Source: an uncultured Acidimicrobiia bacterium (GTDB lineage: Bacteria; Actinomycetota; Acidimicrobiia; Spongiisociales; JAENVV01). Taken from it: 5,121 nucleotides of DNA. Shown here piece after piece: positions 1-5,121 of the stretch. Numbering within the stretch: position 1 is the first letter of the stretch; every line of letters starts with the position of its first letter. The stretch is from the NCBI GenBank assembly GCA_905480085.1, contig CAJQPD010000259.1:1-5121 (forward strand), written 5' to 3'. The notes below the pieces were generated by a model. That model saw nothing but the letters and a program-made list of their open reading frames with translations. It was not told where the DNA came from and searched no databases. A program made the position numbers and the translations under genes.

Positions 1-314
1 GCCGACGAGTCACCGGAGGAGCCCGGCGAGTCGGAAAGCGGCTCATCATCGACACGAAGTGCGTACCAGGCCGAGACAACCGCTCCAGCCGCGGCTGCGA
101 CCACCGACATCGACGTTGACCAGCCGGCGTACGAGCTGGAGAGACCGGCCATACCGAATCCGAGCACACCAGCCACGACAAGCTTGAAACGCGGAATCCG
201 CCGTTCGGGGTCAAAACGAACCAGCACGTCGGCGTCAGCCAGGCCGCGGACGAGTATCCACAAGATGAGCGATGACAAGCCCAATCCGAAGGCTATCCAG
301 TAGATCGGGATCAT
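1..314 (-). CDS. Small multi-span membrane protein, C-terminus beyond window edge
   Basis: I do not recognise a family. My own translation from the ATG at 314-312 stays open for 104 codons to the window edge. The N-terminus (residues 3-22, rich in I, L, W and G) is a clear transmembrane helix. A short charged stretch (23-44, with the basic cluster ERRIPRFK) follows, then two more hydrophobic segments at about 45-63 and 66-86, rich in A, G, V and S. From residue 87 the chain is polar and acidic (D, E, S, P, G), probably a disordered tail. Its ATG shares one base with the TGA of the upstream zinc-ribbon gene (TGATG), so translation is probably coupled and the two products may work together at the membrane. 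The start is supported by this overlap and by a GGCGG stretch 7 bases upstream. Function unknown; the remaining length cannot be seen. Confidence 0.7.
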   Translation of the reverse strand, partial: MIPIYWIAFGLGLSSLILWILVRGLADADVLVRFDPERRIPRFKLVVAGVLGFGMAGLSSSYAGWSTSMSVVAAAAGAVVSAWYALRVDDEPLSDSPGSSGDSS

Positions 315-332
315 CAACTGCCGCCCAGTTGA
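314..332 (-). promoter_or_regulatory. Stem-loop at coupled stop/start junction
   Basis: Bases 314-320 and 326-332 are perfect inverted complements (7 bp) around a 5-base loop. In the mRNA the loop reads GGCGG, the only Shine-Dalgarno-like stretch before the downstream ATG, and the stem contains the stop codon of the upstream gene and the A of the start codon. A ribosome finishing the upstream gene would open the stem. This suits translational coupling, but the stem is short and the role is inferred. Confidence 0.35.
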
Positions 333-979
333 CTGATCACCAGGATGATGATGACAGATACGAGAACGCCTGCCAGGATCGTGATACGCCTTCCGTAAAG
401 CAGTGGTGTGTTCCCATTCGCCAGAGACACCGCGTCGACGATGGAAATGGCCCACAGACCGAAATAAACCACCCCGAAGAACAGGGCCGCCCCACTTTGA
501 GAGGTACTCGCAAAGGAAACGGACGCCACGGCCGAAAATACGATCAGTGCCCCTAGCGTGAGGCCAAGGAGTCCGTCACCGGTCTTGACGTGGCCCATCC
601 CGGGTATGAACAAGGCCCAGAGGAGAGCGGTCCGCGGCTCGACATCAGGACTGGAATGTCGCTCGGCACCGAAGGCATCATAAATGGAGGCACCGCAGAC
701 GGTGCACGAGTTGGTATCGAGCGGGTTCGGGCTGTCACACGACGTGCATGTCCAGCCTGCGCCGGTTGGATCAGGCTTTGACCCGGCCACCACAGGCGTT
801 TCCCCGGCACTCTCGCCTCCCGACGACAGGTTCCCGGACGGTTGCTCGACAAGAGCCGTGGCAACTGACGCCGTAAATGGCTCGGAGGCCTCTGGTTTCG
901 AAAACGGCGCGTAACACTGGTTGCACCAGATGGCACTATCAGCGTTGGTCGCTCCGCATGTCGAACATTTCAGGCTCAT
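314..979 (-). CDS. Double zinc-ribbon membrane protein
   Basis: A 221-residue protein with two metal-binding modules and a hydrophobic C-terminal half. The first module has Cys5, Cys8, Cys19 and Cys22; the second has Cys78, Cys81, Cys92 and Cys95. Both follow C-x2-C-x3-N-x6-C-x2-C, which fits small bacterial zinc ribbons; the second also has the W-x-C lead-in of RanBP2-type fingers. They are joined by a low-complexity S/G/P/E linker (about 27-75). After residue 117 come a P-G-x-G-H turn (126-130) and hydrophobic segments at about 136-156, 164-186 and 199-216. The layout recalls bacterial zinc-ribbon proteins with a TM2-like membrane domain, but I cannot name the family. The fingers are presumably cytoplasmic and could bind protein or nucleic acid. 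The ATG at 979 is 54 bases after the ilvD stop and has only a weak GGA before it. It probably shares the ilvD transcript and is coupled to the next membrane protein. Confidence 0.8.
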   Translation of the reverse strand: MSLKCSTCGATNADSAIWCNQCYAPFSKPEASEPFTASVATALVEQPSGNLSSGGESAGETPVVAGSKPDPTGAGWTCTSCDSPNPLDTNSCTVCGASIYDAFGAERHSSPDVEPRTALLWALFIPGMGHVKTGDGLLGLTLGALIVFSAVASVSFASTSQSGAALFFGVVYFGLWAISIVDAVSLANGNTPLLYGRRITILAGVLVSVIIILVISQLGGS

Positions 980-1033
980 TCCGGTCGATAGCGTACCGCA
1001 GAACGGACGTCTCGACGGTGTTCTTCGTTTCGG

Positions 1034-2713
1034 TCACTCGTCGGTGACACACCCCTCGGAAGCCGATTTGACCGTTCGGATGTACCGGGCCAGGGTTCCC
1101 CGCTCGGCTTTGAGGGCTGGAGCCGTCCAGGCTGCCCGCCTTGCTGCCAGCACGTCCGGCTCGACGAGGAGGTCGATCGACCTGGCCACGGCATCAATCA
1201 CGATTCGATCTCCACGTTCGACGAGGGCGATTGGGCCCCCGACCTGGGCTTCCGGGGTGATGTGACCGATGATGAATCCGTGCGACCCACCAGAGAAGCG
1301 GCCGTCGGTGAGCAGCGCGACTGAATCTCCGAGGCCTGCCCCCATAAGTGTCGAGGTCGGTTGAAGCATCTCTGGCATGCCTGGCCCGCCTTTCGGACCC
1401 TCAAACCGGATGATGACCACGTCACCGGGAGCAATTTCGGAACGCTCAAGGGCAGCAAGCATCTCTTCTTCGGAGTCATACGGCTTGGCGGGACCGTCGA
1501 AAAACAGACCCTCTTTGCCAGTGATTTTGGCGACAGAACCTTCCGGGGCCAGGCTCCCCTTCAGCATCTGGAGATGACCGGTTTCCTTGATCGGAGACGC
1601 CCATGGTTGGACCACGGTTTGCCCCGGAGCGAAGCCCGGCAATTCTGCGAGGTTTTCCGACATCGTCCGGCCGGTAACGGTCATGCAGTCACCGTTCAAT
1701 ACGCCTTGCTCGGCCAGCAATTTAAGTACTGCCGGCGTCCCGCCAACCGCATGCAGATCTTCCATCACGTATCTTCCTGATGGCTTCATGTCGGCGAGGA
1801 ACGGCGTCCGATCGCTGACTTCCTGAAAGTCATCGAGGGTCAGCGTTATCCCCACGGACCGTCCCATTGCGATGAGATGGAGGACGGCATTTGTCGAGCC
1901 ACCTAGCACCATGGTGATCGTCATGGCGTTCTCGAAAGCCTCCCTGGTCATGATGTCAGCCGGCTTGAGGTCGAGTTCGAGGAGGTTGCGCATGGCGGCA
2001 CCGGCGTCGAAGCACTCCTGGAGCTTGTCAGGATCGGTAGCCGGCCGCGAGGACGAATACGGCAGACTCATTCCGAGCGCTTCAATCGCCGAAGCCATCG
2101 TGTTGGCGGTATACATGCCACCACAGGCGCCGGCGCCCGGGCAGGCCAGGCGGACAATGTCGAGGCGGGCGGCGTCGTCGATTCGATCAGCGAGAAGCTC
2201 ACCGTAGGATTGAAAGGCAGAGATGATGTCGAGTGGTTCCCCGTGCGTTCCGATGCCGGCCCGAATGGTCCCTCCATAGACCATGATCCCTGGCCGATTG
2301 AGCCGACCCATCGCCATGATCGTGCCAGGCATGTTCTTGTCGCATCCCGGCAAGGCGATCAGGCCGTCGTACCACTGCGCCCCCATGACGGTCTCGATCG
2401 AGTCGGCGATCAGATCACGTGATTGGAGCGAGTACGACATACCGTCGGTCCCCATCGAAATGCCATCTGAGACGCCAATGGTGTTGAACCGCATCCCGAC
2501 GAGATCTGCCGCTACGACGCCTTCTTTGACCTTGGCGGCAAGATCATTGAGGTGCATATTGCACGAGTTGCCTTCGTACCACATGGACGCAATTCCCACC
2601 TGGGCTTTGTCCATGTCCTCACGGGTGAGCCCGGTGGCATAGAGCATCGCCTGTGAGGCGCCCTGGGATGGTGGTTGGGTGATGCGGCGGGAGTATCGGT
2701 TCAGTTCGGCCAT
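1034..2713 (-). CDS. ilvD: Dihydroxy-acid dehydratase (EC 4.2.1.9)
   Basis: Dehydrates 2,3-dihydroxy-3-methylbutanoate and 2,3-dihydroxy-3-methylpentanoate to the 2-oxoacid precursors of valine/leucine and isoleucine; a cytoplasmic Fe-S enzyme of the IlvD/Edd family. The 559-residue product has the usual length. Visible motifs are GNSCNMH (Cys51), the family signature CDKNMPG (Cys124 with the active-site Lys126), [11 protein letters not shown] (Cys197), GGSTNAVLH, and the C-terminal [10 protein letters not shown] (Ser474 region, where the family's catalytic base lies). Cys51, Cys124 and Cys197 fit the three cysteine ligands of the [2Fe-2S] type. The frame is open to an ATG at 2803, but the extra 30 residues do not look like IlvD, whereas [12 protein letters not shown] at 2713 matches the normal N-terminus. 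An AAGG lies 13 bases upstream, rather far. A 318-base gap with candidate promoters and two hairpins precedes it. No frame damage seen. Confidence 0.97.
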   Translation of the reverse strand: MAELNRYSRRITQPPSQGASQAMLYATGLTREDMDKAQVGIASMWYEGNSCNMHLNDLAAKVKEGVVAADLVGMRFNTIGVSDGISMGTDGMSYSLQSRDLIADSIETVMGAQWYDGLIALPGCDKNMPGTIMAMGRLNRPGIMVYGGTIRAGIGTHGEPLDIISAFQSYGELLADRIDDAARLDIVRLACPGAGACGGMYTANTMASAIEALGMSLPYSSSRPATDPDKLQECFDAGAAMRNLLELDLKPADIMTREAFENAMTITMVLGGSTNAVLHLIAMGRSVGITLTLDDFQEVSDRTPFLADMKPSGRYVMEDLHAVGGTPAVLKLLAEQGVLNGDCMTVTGRTMSENLAELPGFAPGQTVVQPWASPIKETGHLQMLKGSLAPEGSVAKITGKEGLFFDGPAKPYDSEEEMLAALERSEIAPGDVVIIRFEGPKGGPGMPEMLQPTSTLMGAGLGDSVALLTDGRFSGGSHGFIIGHITPEAQVGGPIALVERGDRIVIDAVARSIDLLVEPDVLAARRAAWTAPALKAERGTLARYIRTVKSASEGCVTDE

Positions 2714-2750
2714 AGTCGAGAGGTTACCTTGAGTGGCGCGACCGCGGCCA

Positions 2751-2779
2751 ACTATCAAGCAACTCGGGGAGGTTGTGAC
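2751..2779 (-). promoter_or_regulatory. Possible proximal ilvD promoter
   Basis: Read on the minus strand, GTCACA (2779-2774) and GATAGT (2756-2751) are separated by 17 bases, each matching 4 of 6 consensus sigma-70 positions. It would give an ilvD leader of about 30 bases, downstream of both leader hairpins. Matches this weak occur by chance. Confidence 0.2.
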
Positions 2780-2820
2780 CTGACGGCTCCAGGGATCCCA
2801 CATCCAGAATGGAGCCAGGT
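2778..2820 (-). promoter_or_regulatory. Stem-loop 2 in putative ilvD leader
   Basis: Bases 2785-2791 (ggctcca) and 2810-2816 (tggagcc) pair perfectly across an 18-base loop. Four more pairs, 2778-2781 with 2817-2820, extend the stem past a 3-base bulge at 2782-2784. It lies six bases beyond stem-loop 1 and 64 bases before the ilvD ATG in the direction of transcription. It could be part of an untranslated leader or a protein-binding inverted repeat; no known riboswitch motif is recognisable. Confidence 0.35.
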
Positions 2821-2826
2821 GGAAAC

Positions 2827-2860
2827 GTCAAGCGAGCGAGCCCACAGGGCGCTCGTTGAC
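2827..2860 (-). promoter_or_regulatory. Stem-loop 1 in putative ilvD leader
   Basis: Bases 2827-2831 plus 2833-2838 pair with 2850-2860, giving 11 pairs with one bulged base (2832) and an 11-base loop in which ccc (2841-2843) can pair with ggg (2847-2849). On the minus strand the stem is followed by GTTTCC, too short a T-run for a standard terminator. It may be a leader hairpin of ilvD, a weak attenuator or an operator. The fold is visible; the role is not. Confidence 0.4.
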
Positions 2861-2889
2861 TGGCGATCCCGATCTCGCTGCCAAGGCAA

Positions 2890-2918
2890 AAGATATCCTG
2901 GCGGTCGCCCCTCTCCAA
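2890..2918 (-). promoter_or_regulatory. Possible distal ilvD promoter
   Basis: On the minus strand TTGGAG (2918-2913) and TATCTT (2895-2890) are spaced by exactly 17 bases, matching 3/6 and 4/6 of the sigma-70 consensus. Start of transcription near 2883 would give a leader of about 170 bases carrying both stem-loops. It sits downstream of the stem-loop that may end the upstream operon, where a promoter would be expected. Weak matches; low certainty. Confidence 0.25.
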
Positions 2919-2989
2919 TCCCTGTTCGCCAGCAGCTAGCGGGAGCCACACCACCAAGGGGACCACGGCAGGACCCGCTCTCGCTCCGG

Positions 2990-3020
2990 CGCGTCGGCCA
3001 GCAGGCGGCTCAGCGACGCG
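2990..3020 (-). terminator. GC-rich stem-loop after the queG operon, no U-tract
   Basis: Bases 2990-2996 (cgcgtcg) and 3014-3020 (cgacgcg) are perfect complements. An inner gcc/ggc stem (2997-2999 with 3007-3009) lies inside, offset by a 4-base bulge. In the minus-strand RNA the hairpin begins 11 bases after the stop of the TIMP-like gene, the normal place for a terminator. No U-run follows, so it would be a U-less hairpin of the kind proposed in some actinobacteria, or only an mRNA 3' stabiliser. Confidence 0.35.
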
Positions 3021-3031
3021 TAACCATCGGG

Positions 3032-3664
3032 TCAATCGTCTGCGGGATCACCGGACGTGTTGGAAACCCCTCCTCGTTGTCGGCGACGAAGCAGGACACC
3101 AAAGGCAATGAGAAGGAAAGGAACGATCCACCAGCGGGTCTGGAAACGCTCAACGTTGTCGGCAACCGAACTGCTCGCCGGCGTGCCGGCCGTTGAGGAG
3201 AGGATCTTTCCGTCCCCACTGATTGGACCTGATCGCTCGATCCCCAGTGCCAGAGCAGTTGATCGAACTTCTTCGGCGGTCCAGGACCCTTCACAAGAGC
3301 CGGTCCAGAGTTCCCCGGACTCCAACGGGACCAGCACAAAACCCGACAGCCCGGTTGGCAACGAATCGAACCCGCAAGCCGAGCTGCCAACCGCCGTGCG
3401 GACTCGGACTGGCGACTCGAGATCGTGCGAGCGATACACGTCTAACAATTCGATTGTCAGAGTTCCGGTGGCCGGGAACGACCCGTCTCCCGACATCTCC
3501 CCGACGATCCGGCCGACAACGACAGCCACCGTATCGGGGGAAGTGAAAGCTTCCGACAAGGTTGGTTGGGAGCAGTAGCAAGCTTGGGCAGGATGGTGTG
3601 TCCCAACGCCGATCCCGGTGGCAATAAGTGTCACGGTAAGGGCCCGGGCAACGGCGCGTCTCAT
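3032..3664 (-). CDS. Exported membrane-anchored protein with TIMP/netrin-like domain
   Basis: A 210-residue protein of unproven function. Residues 1-28 form a signal peptide: RR near the start, a hydrophobic core (about 8-21), and a PAQA cleavage site. Cleavage there leaves a mature protein starting Cys-Tyr-Cys (Cys29, Cys31), the C-x-C start known from tissue inhibitors of metalloproteinases (TIMP/netrin fold). The following S-Q-P-T-L-S-E-A-F and V-V-V-G-R-I, then a beta-rich stretch with Cys97 and Cys124, fit that fold; the four cysteines could form two disulfides. A polar S/T/G linker (about 145-175) leads to a C-terminal helix (178-192) ending in RRRQR, so the domain should face outside with a short cytoplasmic tail. 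The ATG overlaps the queG stop (ATGA), with AGGA six bases upstream. It probably shares the queG transcript; I see no functional link to queuosine. Inhibitor activity is not shown by the sequence. Confidence 0.8.
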   Translation of the reverse strand: MRRAVARALTVTLIATGIGVGTHHPAQACYCSQPTLSEAFTSPDTVAVVVGRIVGEMSGDGSFPATGTLTIELLDVYRSHDLESPVRVRTAVGSSACGFDSLPTGLSGFVLVPLESGELWTGSCEGSWTAEEVRSTALALGIERSGPISGDGKILSSTAGTPASSSVADNVERFQTRWWIVPFLLIAFGVLLRRRQRGGVSNTSGDPADD

Positions 3665-4779
3665 CGGGCGTCCTGAAGGGCTCGGTCCAGTTCTTGCCTG
3701 ACTTCGTGCAGCGTCTCCTCTTGGCGCGCCCGTTCAAGAGCCGCCACCGAATCCGATCCTCCGATGCGACCCAATGCCCAGGCGGCGTGTTGACGGACGA
3801 TGGAGGACTGGTGCTTGAGATAGGGAACGATCTGTTCACCCAGTGCCGCGTCCCGGCTGTTCCCGGCGACAATAAGGGCGTTGCGGCGAACGTATTTCGG
3901 GTCTCGTTTGGGGATATACCAGCGGTCGAACCGATCGAGCAGCTCTTGATCCGTGGCACGGAGCAGCCAGCGGATGTCGACCATGCCCCGGGCTTGCGTT
4001 GCTGTGTCCAGCAGGCGAATTCCTGGCGGGCAGGCATCGAGGCAGTCATCGCACCCGTACAGTCGGTCCCCCATCGCTTCTCGGTACTCGGCCGGGATGA
4101 CCCCGGGCGCCTGAGCCCAGGCCGCCAAACAGCGTCGGGCATCAAGGACTCCCGGCGCTACCAGGGCACCGGTCGGACACGCCGGAATACAGGCATCACA
4201 TGTGCCGCAGTCGCGTTTCATGGGCGGCGTGATTTCAAGAAGCGCATCGGTGACCACGGAGCCGATCAACACCCAGGGACCGACCTTGGGGGCGAGCACC
4301 ATCGTGTTCTTCCCCCACCAACCGACTCCCGCCCGGACGGCGGCGGCCCGGTCAACCAGTCGATTGTCATCGGCAATCACCTCGGCTCGCCAGCCCTCTG
4401 CTCGCAACGCGTTCGCGACGAGTTTTAGGCCGACAGCGAGCGGTTGATACGCATCGTCGACGGCAAATCGAGCGACCACCGCCGACGCCGGAGCGTGTTC
4501 GGGGGTGCCGGATTCGGGAACGTAGGAGCGGATGCCGACGACCAGACGCTCTGCCCACGGATAGGTACGACGGATATCGGTCGACACTTCCGGTTGGGCG
4601 TAGGTGAACCCGAGCTTTCCGTTGAGTCCCTCCGACTGCCGATCGGCCAACGTCTTGGCCACCTCGGTAAACGGGTCGGCCAGGCACACTCCGATGGCAT
4701 TCAAGCCGCCTTCGACGGCCAGTTGATTGAGGCGGTGCTGGTCCACAAACCCAGTCTGGCATGCCGGTGACCATGCCAC
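3661..4779 (-). CDS. queG: Epoxyqueuosine reductase (EC 1.17.99.6)
   Basis: Reduces epoxyqueuosine to queuosine at the wobble base of tRNAs with GUN anticodons, using cobalamin and two [4Fe-4S] clusters; cytoplasmic. From the GTG at 4779 it has 372 residues, a usual length. The N-terminal catalytic domain (DUF1730, about 55-185) includes the hallmark RAGVGWWGKNTMVL (149-162) and Asp143 nearby. The ferredoxin-like part carries Cys191, 194, 197 and 201 (CGTCDACIPACP), Cys217, and Cys243, 246 and 250 (GCDDCLDACP): eight cysteines for two clusters. Residues 296-372 form HEAT-like repeats (VRRNALIVAG, VRQHAAWALGRIGG) that bind tRNA in the family. The start is uncertain. An in-frame GTG at 4746 would give 361 residues and a more typical N-terminus (DQHRLNQLA); neither GTG has a clear ribosome site. 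Its stop overlaps the next gene by four bases. No other queuosine gene is in view. Confidence 0.95.
   Translation of the reverse strand: MAWSPACQTGFVDQHRLNQLAVEGGLNAIGVCLADPFTEVAKTLADRQSEGLNGKLGFTYAQPEVSTDIRRTYPWAERLVVGIRSYVPESGTPEHAPASAVVARFAVDDAYQPLAVGLKLVANALRAEGWRAEVIADDNRLVDRAAAVRAGVGWWGKNTMVLAPKVGPWVLIGSVVTDALLEITPPMKRDCGTCDACIPACPTGALVAPGVLDARRCLAAWAQAPGVIPAEYREAMGDRLYGCDDCLDACPPGIRLLDTATQARGMVDIRWLLRATDQELLDRFDRWYIPKRDPKYVRRNALIVAGNSRDAALGEQIVPYLKHQSSIVRQHAAWALGRIGGSDSVAALERARQEETLHEVRQELDRALQDAR
3671..3674 (-). promoter_or_regulatory. Ribosome binding site of TIMP-like gene
   Basis: On the minus strand AGGA lies 6 bases before the ATG at 3664, inside the last codons of queG. It supports this start over downstream ones and shows that the overlapping gene has its own initiation signal as well as the coupled ATGA. 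Confidence 0.55.
4757..4778 (-). repeat. 7-8-7 inverted repeat at the queG start
   Basis: Bases 4757-4763 (tggcatg) and 4772-4778 (catgcca) are perfect complements around 8 bases. The repeat lies between the two candidate GTG starts. If translation begins at 4746 it ends ten bases before the start and could be an operator or a small leader hairpin. If translation begins at 4779 it is simply coding. Confidence 0.3.
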
Positions 4780-4819
4780 ACGGCCGGGAATGCGGTGCGA
4801 TCAGCAACCCAGGGTGGAT

Positions 4820-4861
4820 ACAGATGGTCCGAAGGTACTTCCCTACCTTCGGACCATCTGT
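4820..4861. terminator. Long perfect hairpin between the small CxxC gene and queG
   Basis: Bases 4820-4837 and 4844-4861 are perfectly complementary over 18 bp, with a 6-base loop (cttccc). On the plus strand the second arm runs straight into TTTT (4861-4864), the form of a Rho-independent terminator. On the minus strand, where the genes are, the hairpin is preceded by AAAA and followed by TATCCACCC, with no U-run. Its position 93 bases after the upstream stop and before queG fits a boundary between two minus-strand transcription units. It may also block antisense transcription entering from queG. The structure is certain; which strand it terminates is not. Confidence 0.65.
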
Positions 4862-4900
4862 TTTGCCAGCAGTAACGCCAGTGCGCAATCTCAAGAAGCT

Positions 4901-4922
4901 GGTTCTGTTACTGGTCAGAACC
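4901..4922 (-). repeat. 7-bp hairpin after the right-edge gene
   Basis: Bases 4901-4907 (ggttctg) and 4916-4922 (cagaacc) pair perfectly across an 8-base loop. On the minus strand it lies 31 bases after the stop of the partial gene and is followed by AGCTTCTTG. It could be a weak terminator working with the larger hairpin downstream, or chance. Confidence 0.25.
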
Positions 4923-4953
4923 CGGATTCCCGAGACCCTTGGACCTAGCCCGC

Positions 4954-5121
4954 TCAGGCCGAACGTTCCACCTCTATCCCCCGTTCGACTGCTGGGACTA
5001 ACCGCAATGGCGCCACCAGGCCCACCTCCGCAAGGTTTCCCAATGCGTCGGACTCCGCCTCGACCAATCGGACAGGATGTTCAGTGATGTGCAACAACGC
5101 GGTGACCACGCAGTCGTCACA
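4954..5121 (-). CDS. Small conserved protein with CxxC motif, C-terminal part only
   Basis: My own translation of the minus strand from the window edge gives 55 residues in one frame ending in TGA at 4956-4954; the start lies beyond the edge. It opens with Cys-Asp-Asp-Cys followed by VVTALL, then an E/D-rich middle (VRLVEAESDALGNLAEV) and GLVAPLRLVPA near the end. From memory, this pattern (a CxDCVVT-type start and an AGLVPPLRLV-like end) resembles a short conserved protein of unknown function in actinobacteria, whose CxDC lies near the N-terminus, so probably few residues are missing. The CxxC could bind metal or be redox active, but only one pair is in view. Codon use is G+C-rich with a bias to G/C in third positions, like the neighbours. 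Two hairpins follow it. No function assigned. Confidence 0.65.
   Translation of the reverse strand, partial: CDDCVVTALLHITEHPVRLVEAESDALGNLAEVGLVAPLRLVPAVERGIEVERSA

Larger units (their letters stand above)
2714..3031 (-). other. Non-coding gap upstream of ilvD
   Basis: These 318 bases separate the stop of the TIMP-like gene from the ilvD start. Open frames cross on both strands but their products (rich in R, P, G and A, no domain) look like chance reading of G+C-rich DNA. The gap holds a GC-rich stem-loop just after the upstream stop (2990-3020), a possible promoter (2890-2918), two adjacent stem-loops (2827-2860 and 2778-2820), and a possible second promoter (2751-2779). No tRNA fold and no leader peptide rich in Ile, Leu or Val was found. 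Confidence 0.6.

Noticed and set aside
696..755. RanBP2-type RNA-binding finger as a specific call for the second zinc module
   Set aside because: The spacing C-x2-C-x3-N-x6-C-x2-C fits, but the first module has the same spacing and it is common in generic bacterial zinc ribbons, so RNA binding cannot be claimed.
2714..2765. T-box-like GTTGGCCGCGG on the minus strand before ilvD
   Set aside because: It resembles the TGGNACCGCG core only with a base missing, and no specifier stem or T-box-type terminator/antiterminator could be built around it.
2714..2803. 30-residue N-terminal extension of IlvD from the ATG at 2803
   Set aside because: The extra residues do not resemble IlvD N-termini and the ATG at 2713 begins the normal family sequence; the extension would also translate one of the leader hairpins.
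2724..3035. 103-codon minus-strand open frame, and a 173-codon plus-strand open frame at 2675-3196
   Set aside because: Both have compositions of chance frames in G+C-rich DNA (R, P, G, A, S), no motif or domain, and overlap confident genes at their ends.
3575..3584. Lipoprotein lipobox at Cys29 of the TIMP-like protein
   Set aside because: The residues before the Cys are Ala-Gln-Ala; a lipobox needs Leu, Val or Ile at -3, so cleavage by ordinary signal peptidase I is more likely.
3291..4145. 284-codon minus-strand open frame overlapping queG and the TIMP-like gene
   Set aside because: It is a shadow in another frame of two well supported genes; its composition is low-complexity R, P, S, T with no domain.
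4895..4945. tRNA-like fold in the spacer right of queG
   Set aside because: A GGTTCTG arm and nearby pairing caught the eye, but there is no TTCGAATCC-type T-loop, acceptor stem or anticodon arm on either strand.
4761..5087. 108-codon plus-strand open frame that the 4820-4861 hairpin might have served
   Set aside because: It contains the hairpin within itself rather than before it, is proline-rich at the end, and overlaps the better supported minus-strand coding at 4954-5121.

Overview
The window is a G+C-rich bacterial chromosomal segment in which every supportable gene lies on the minus strand, so transcription runs from base 5121 towards base 1. The style points to an actinobacterium, possibly from a little-cultured lineage such as the Acidimicrobiia. 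The evidence is high G+C, a GTG start, tight 1- and 4-base gene overlaps, hairpins without U-tracts, and a short right-edge protein that resembles a conserved actinobacterial family. This is inference; no marker gene settles the taxonomy.

In transcription order: (1) 5121-4954, the last 55 residues of a small protein with a CxxC pair. (2) 4953-4780, a spacer with a 7-bp hairpin (4901-4922) and a very strong 18-bp perfect hairpin (4820-4861). (3) 4779-3661, queG, epoxyqueuosine reductase, which makes the last step of queuosine tRNA modification. (4) 3664-3032, an exported, membrane-anchored protein with a TIMP/netrin-like N-terminus, overlapping queG by ATGA and so probably co-translated. (5) 3031-2714, a 318-base non-coding gap. 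It holds a GC-rich stem-loop just after the previous stop, candidate promoters, and two consecutive stem-loops in what would be the ilvD leader. (6) 2713-1034, ilvD, dihydroxy-acid dehydratase for branched-chain amino acid synthesis, complete with its cluster and active-site motifs. (7) 979-314, a protein with two zinc-finger/zinc-ribbon modules followed by a membrane domain. (8) 314-1, a small membrane protein running off the left edge, joined to the previous gene by TGATG and by a hairpin that carries a G-rich loop at the junction.

queG plus the TIMP-like gene look like one transcription unit. ilvD plus the two membrane-protein genes may form a second, since only 54 bases separate ilvD from the zinc-ribbon gene and no convincing promoter or terminator is seen there. 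The two enzymes are housekeeping. The less familiar material is the TIMP-like surface protein, the zinc-ribbon/membrane pair, and the RNA-structure candidates. I found no mobile element, CRISPR array, rRNA or tRNA, and no convincing evidence of a wholly new system.
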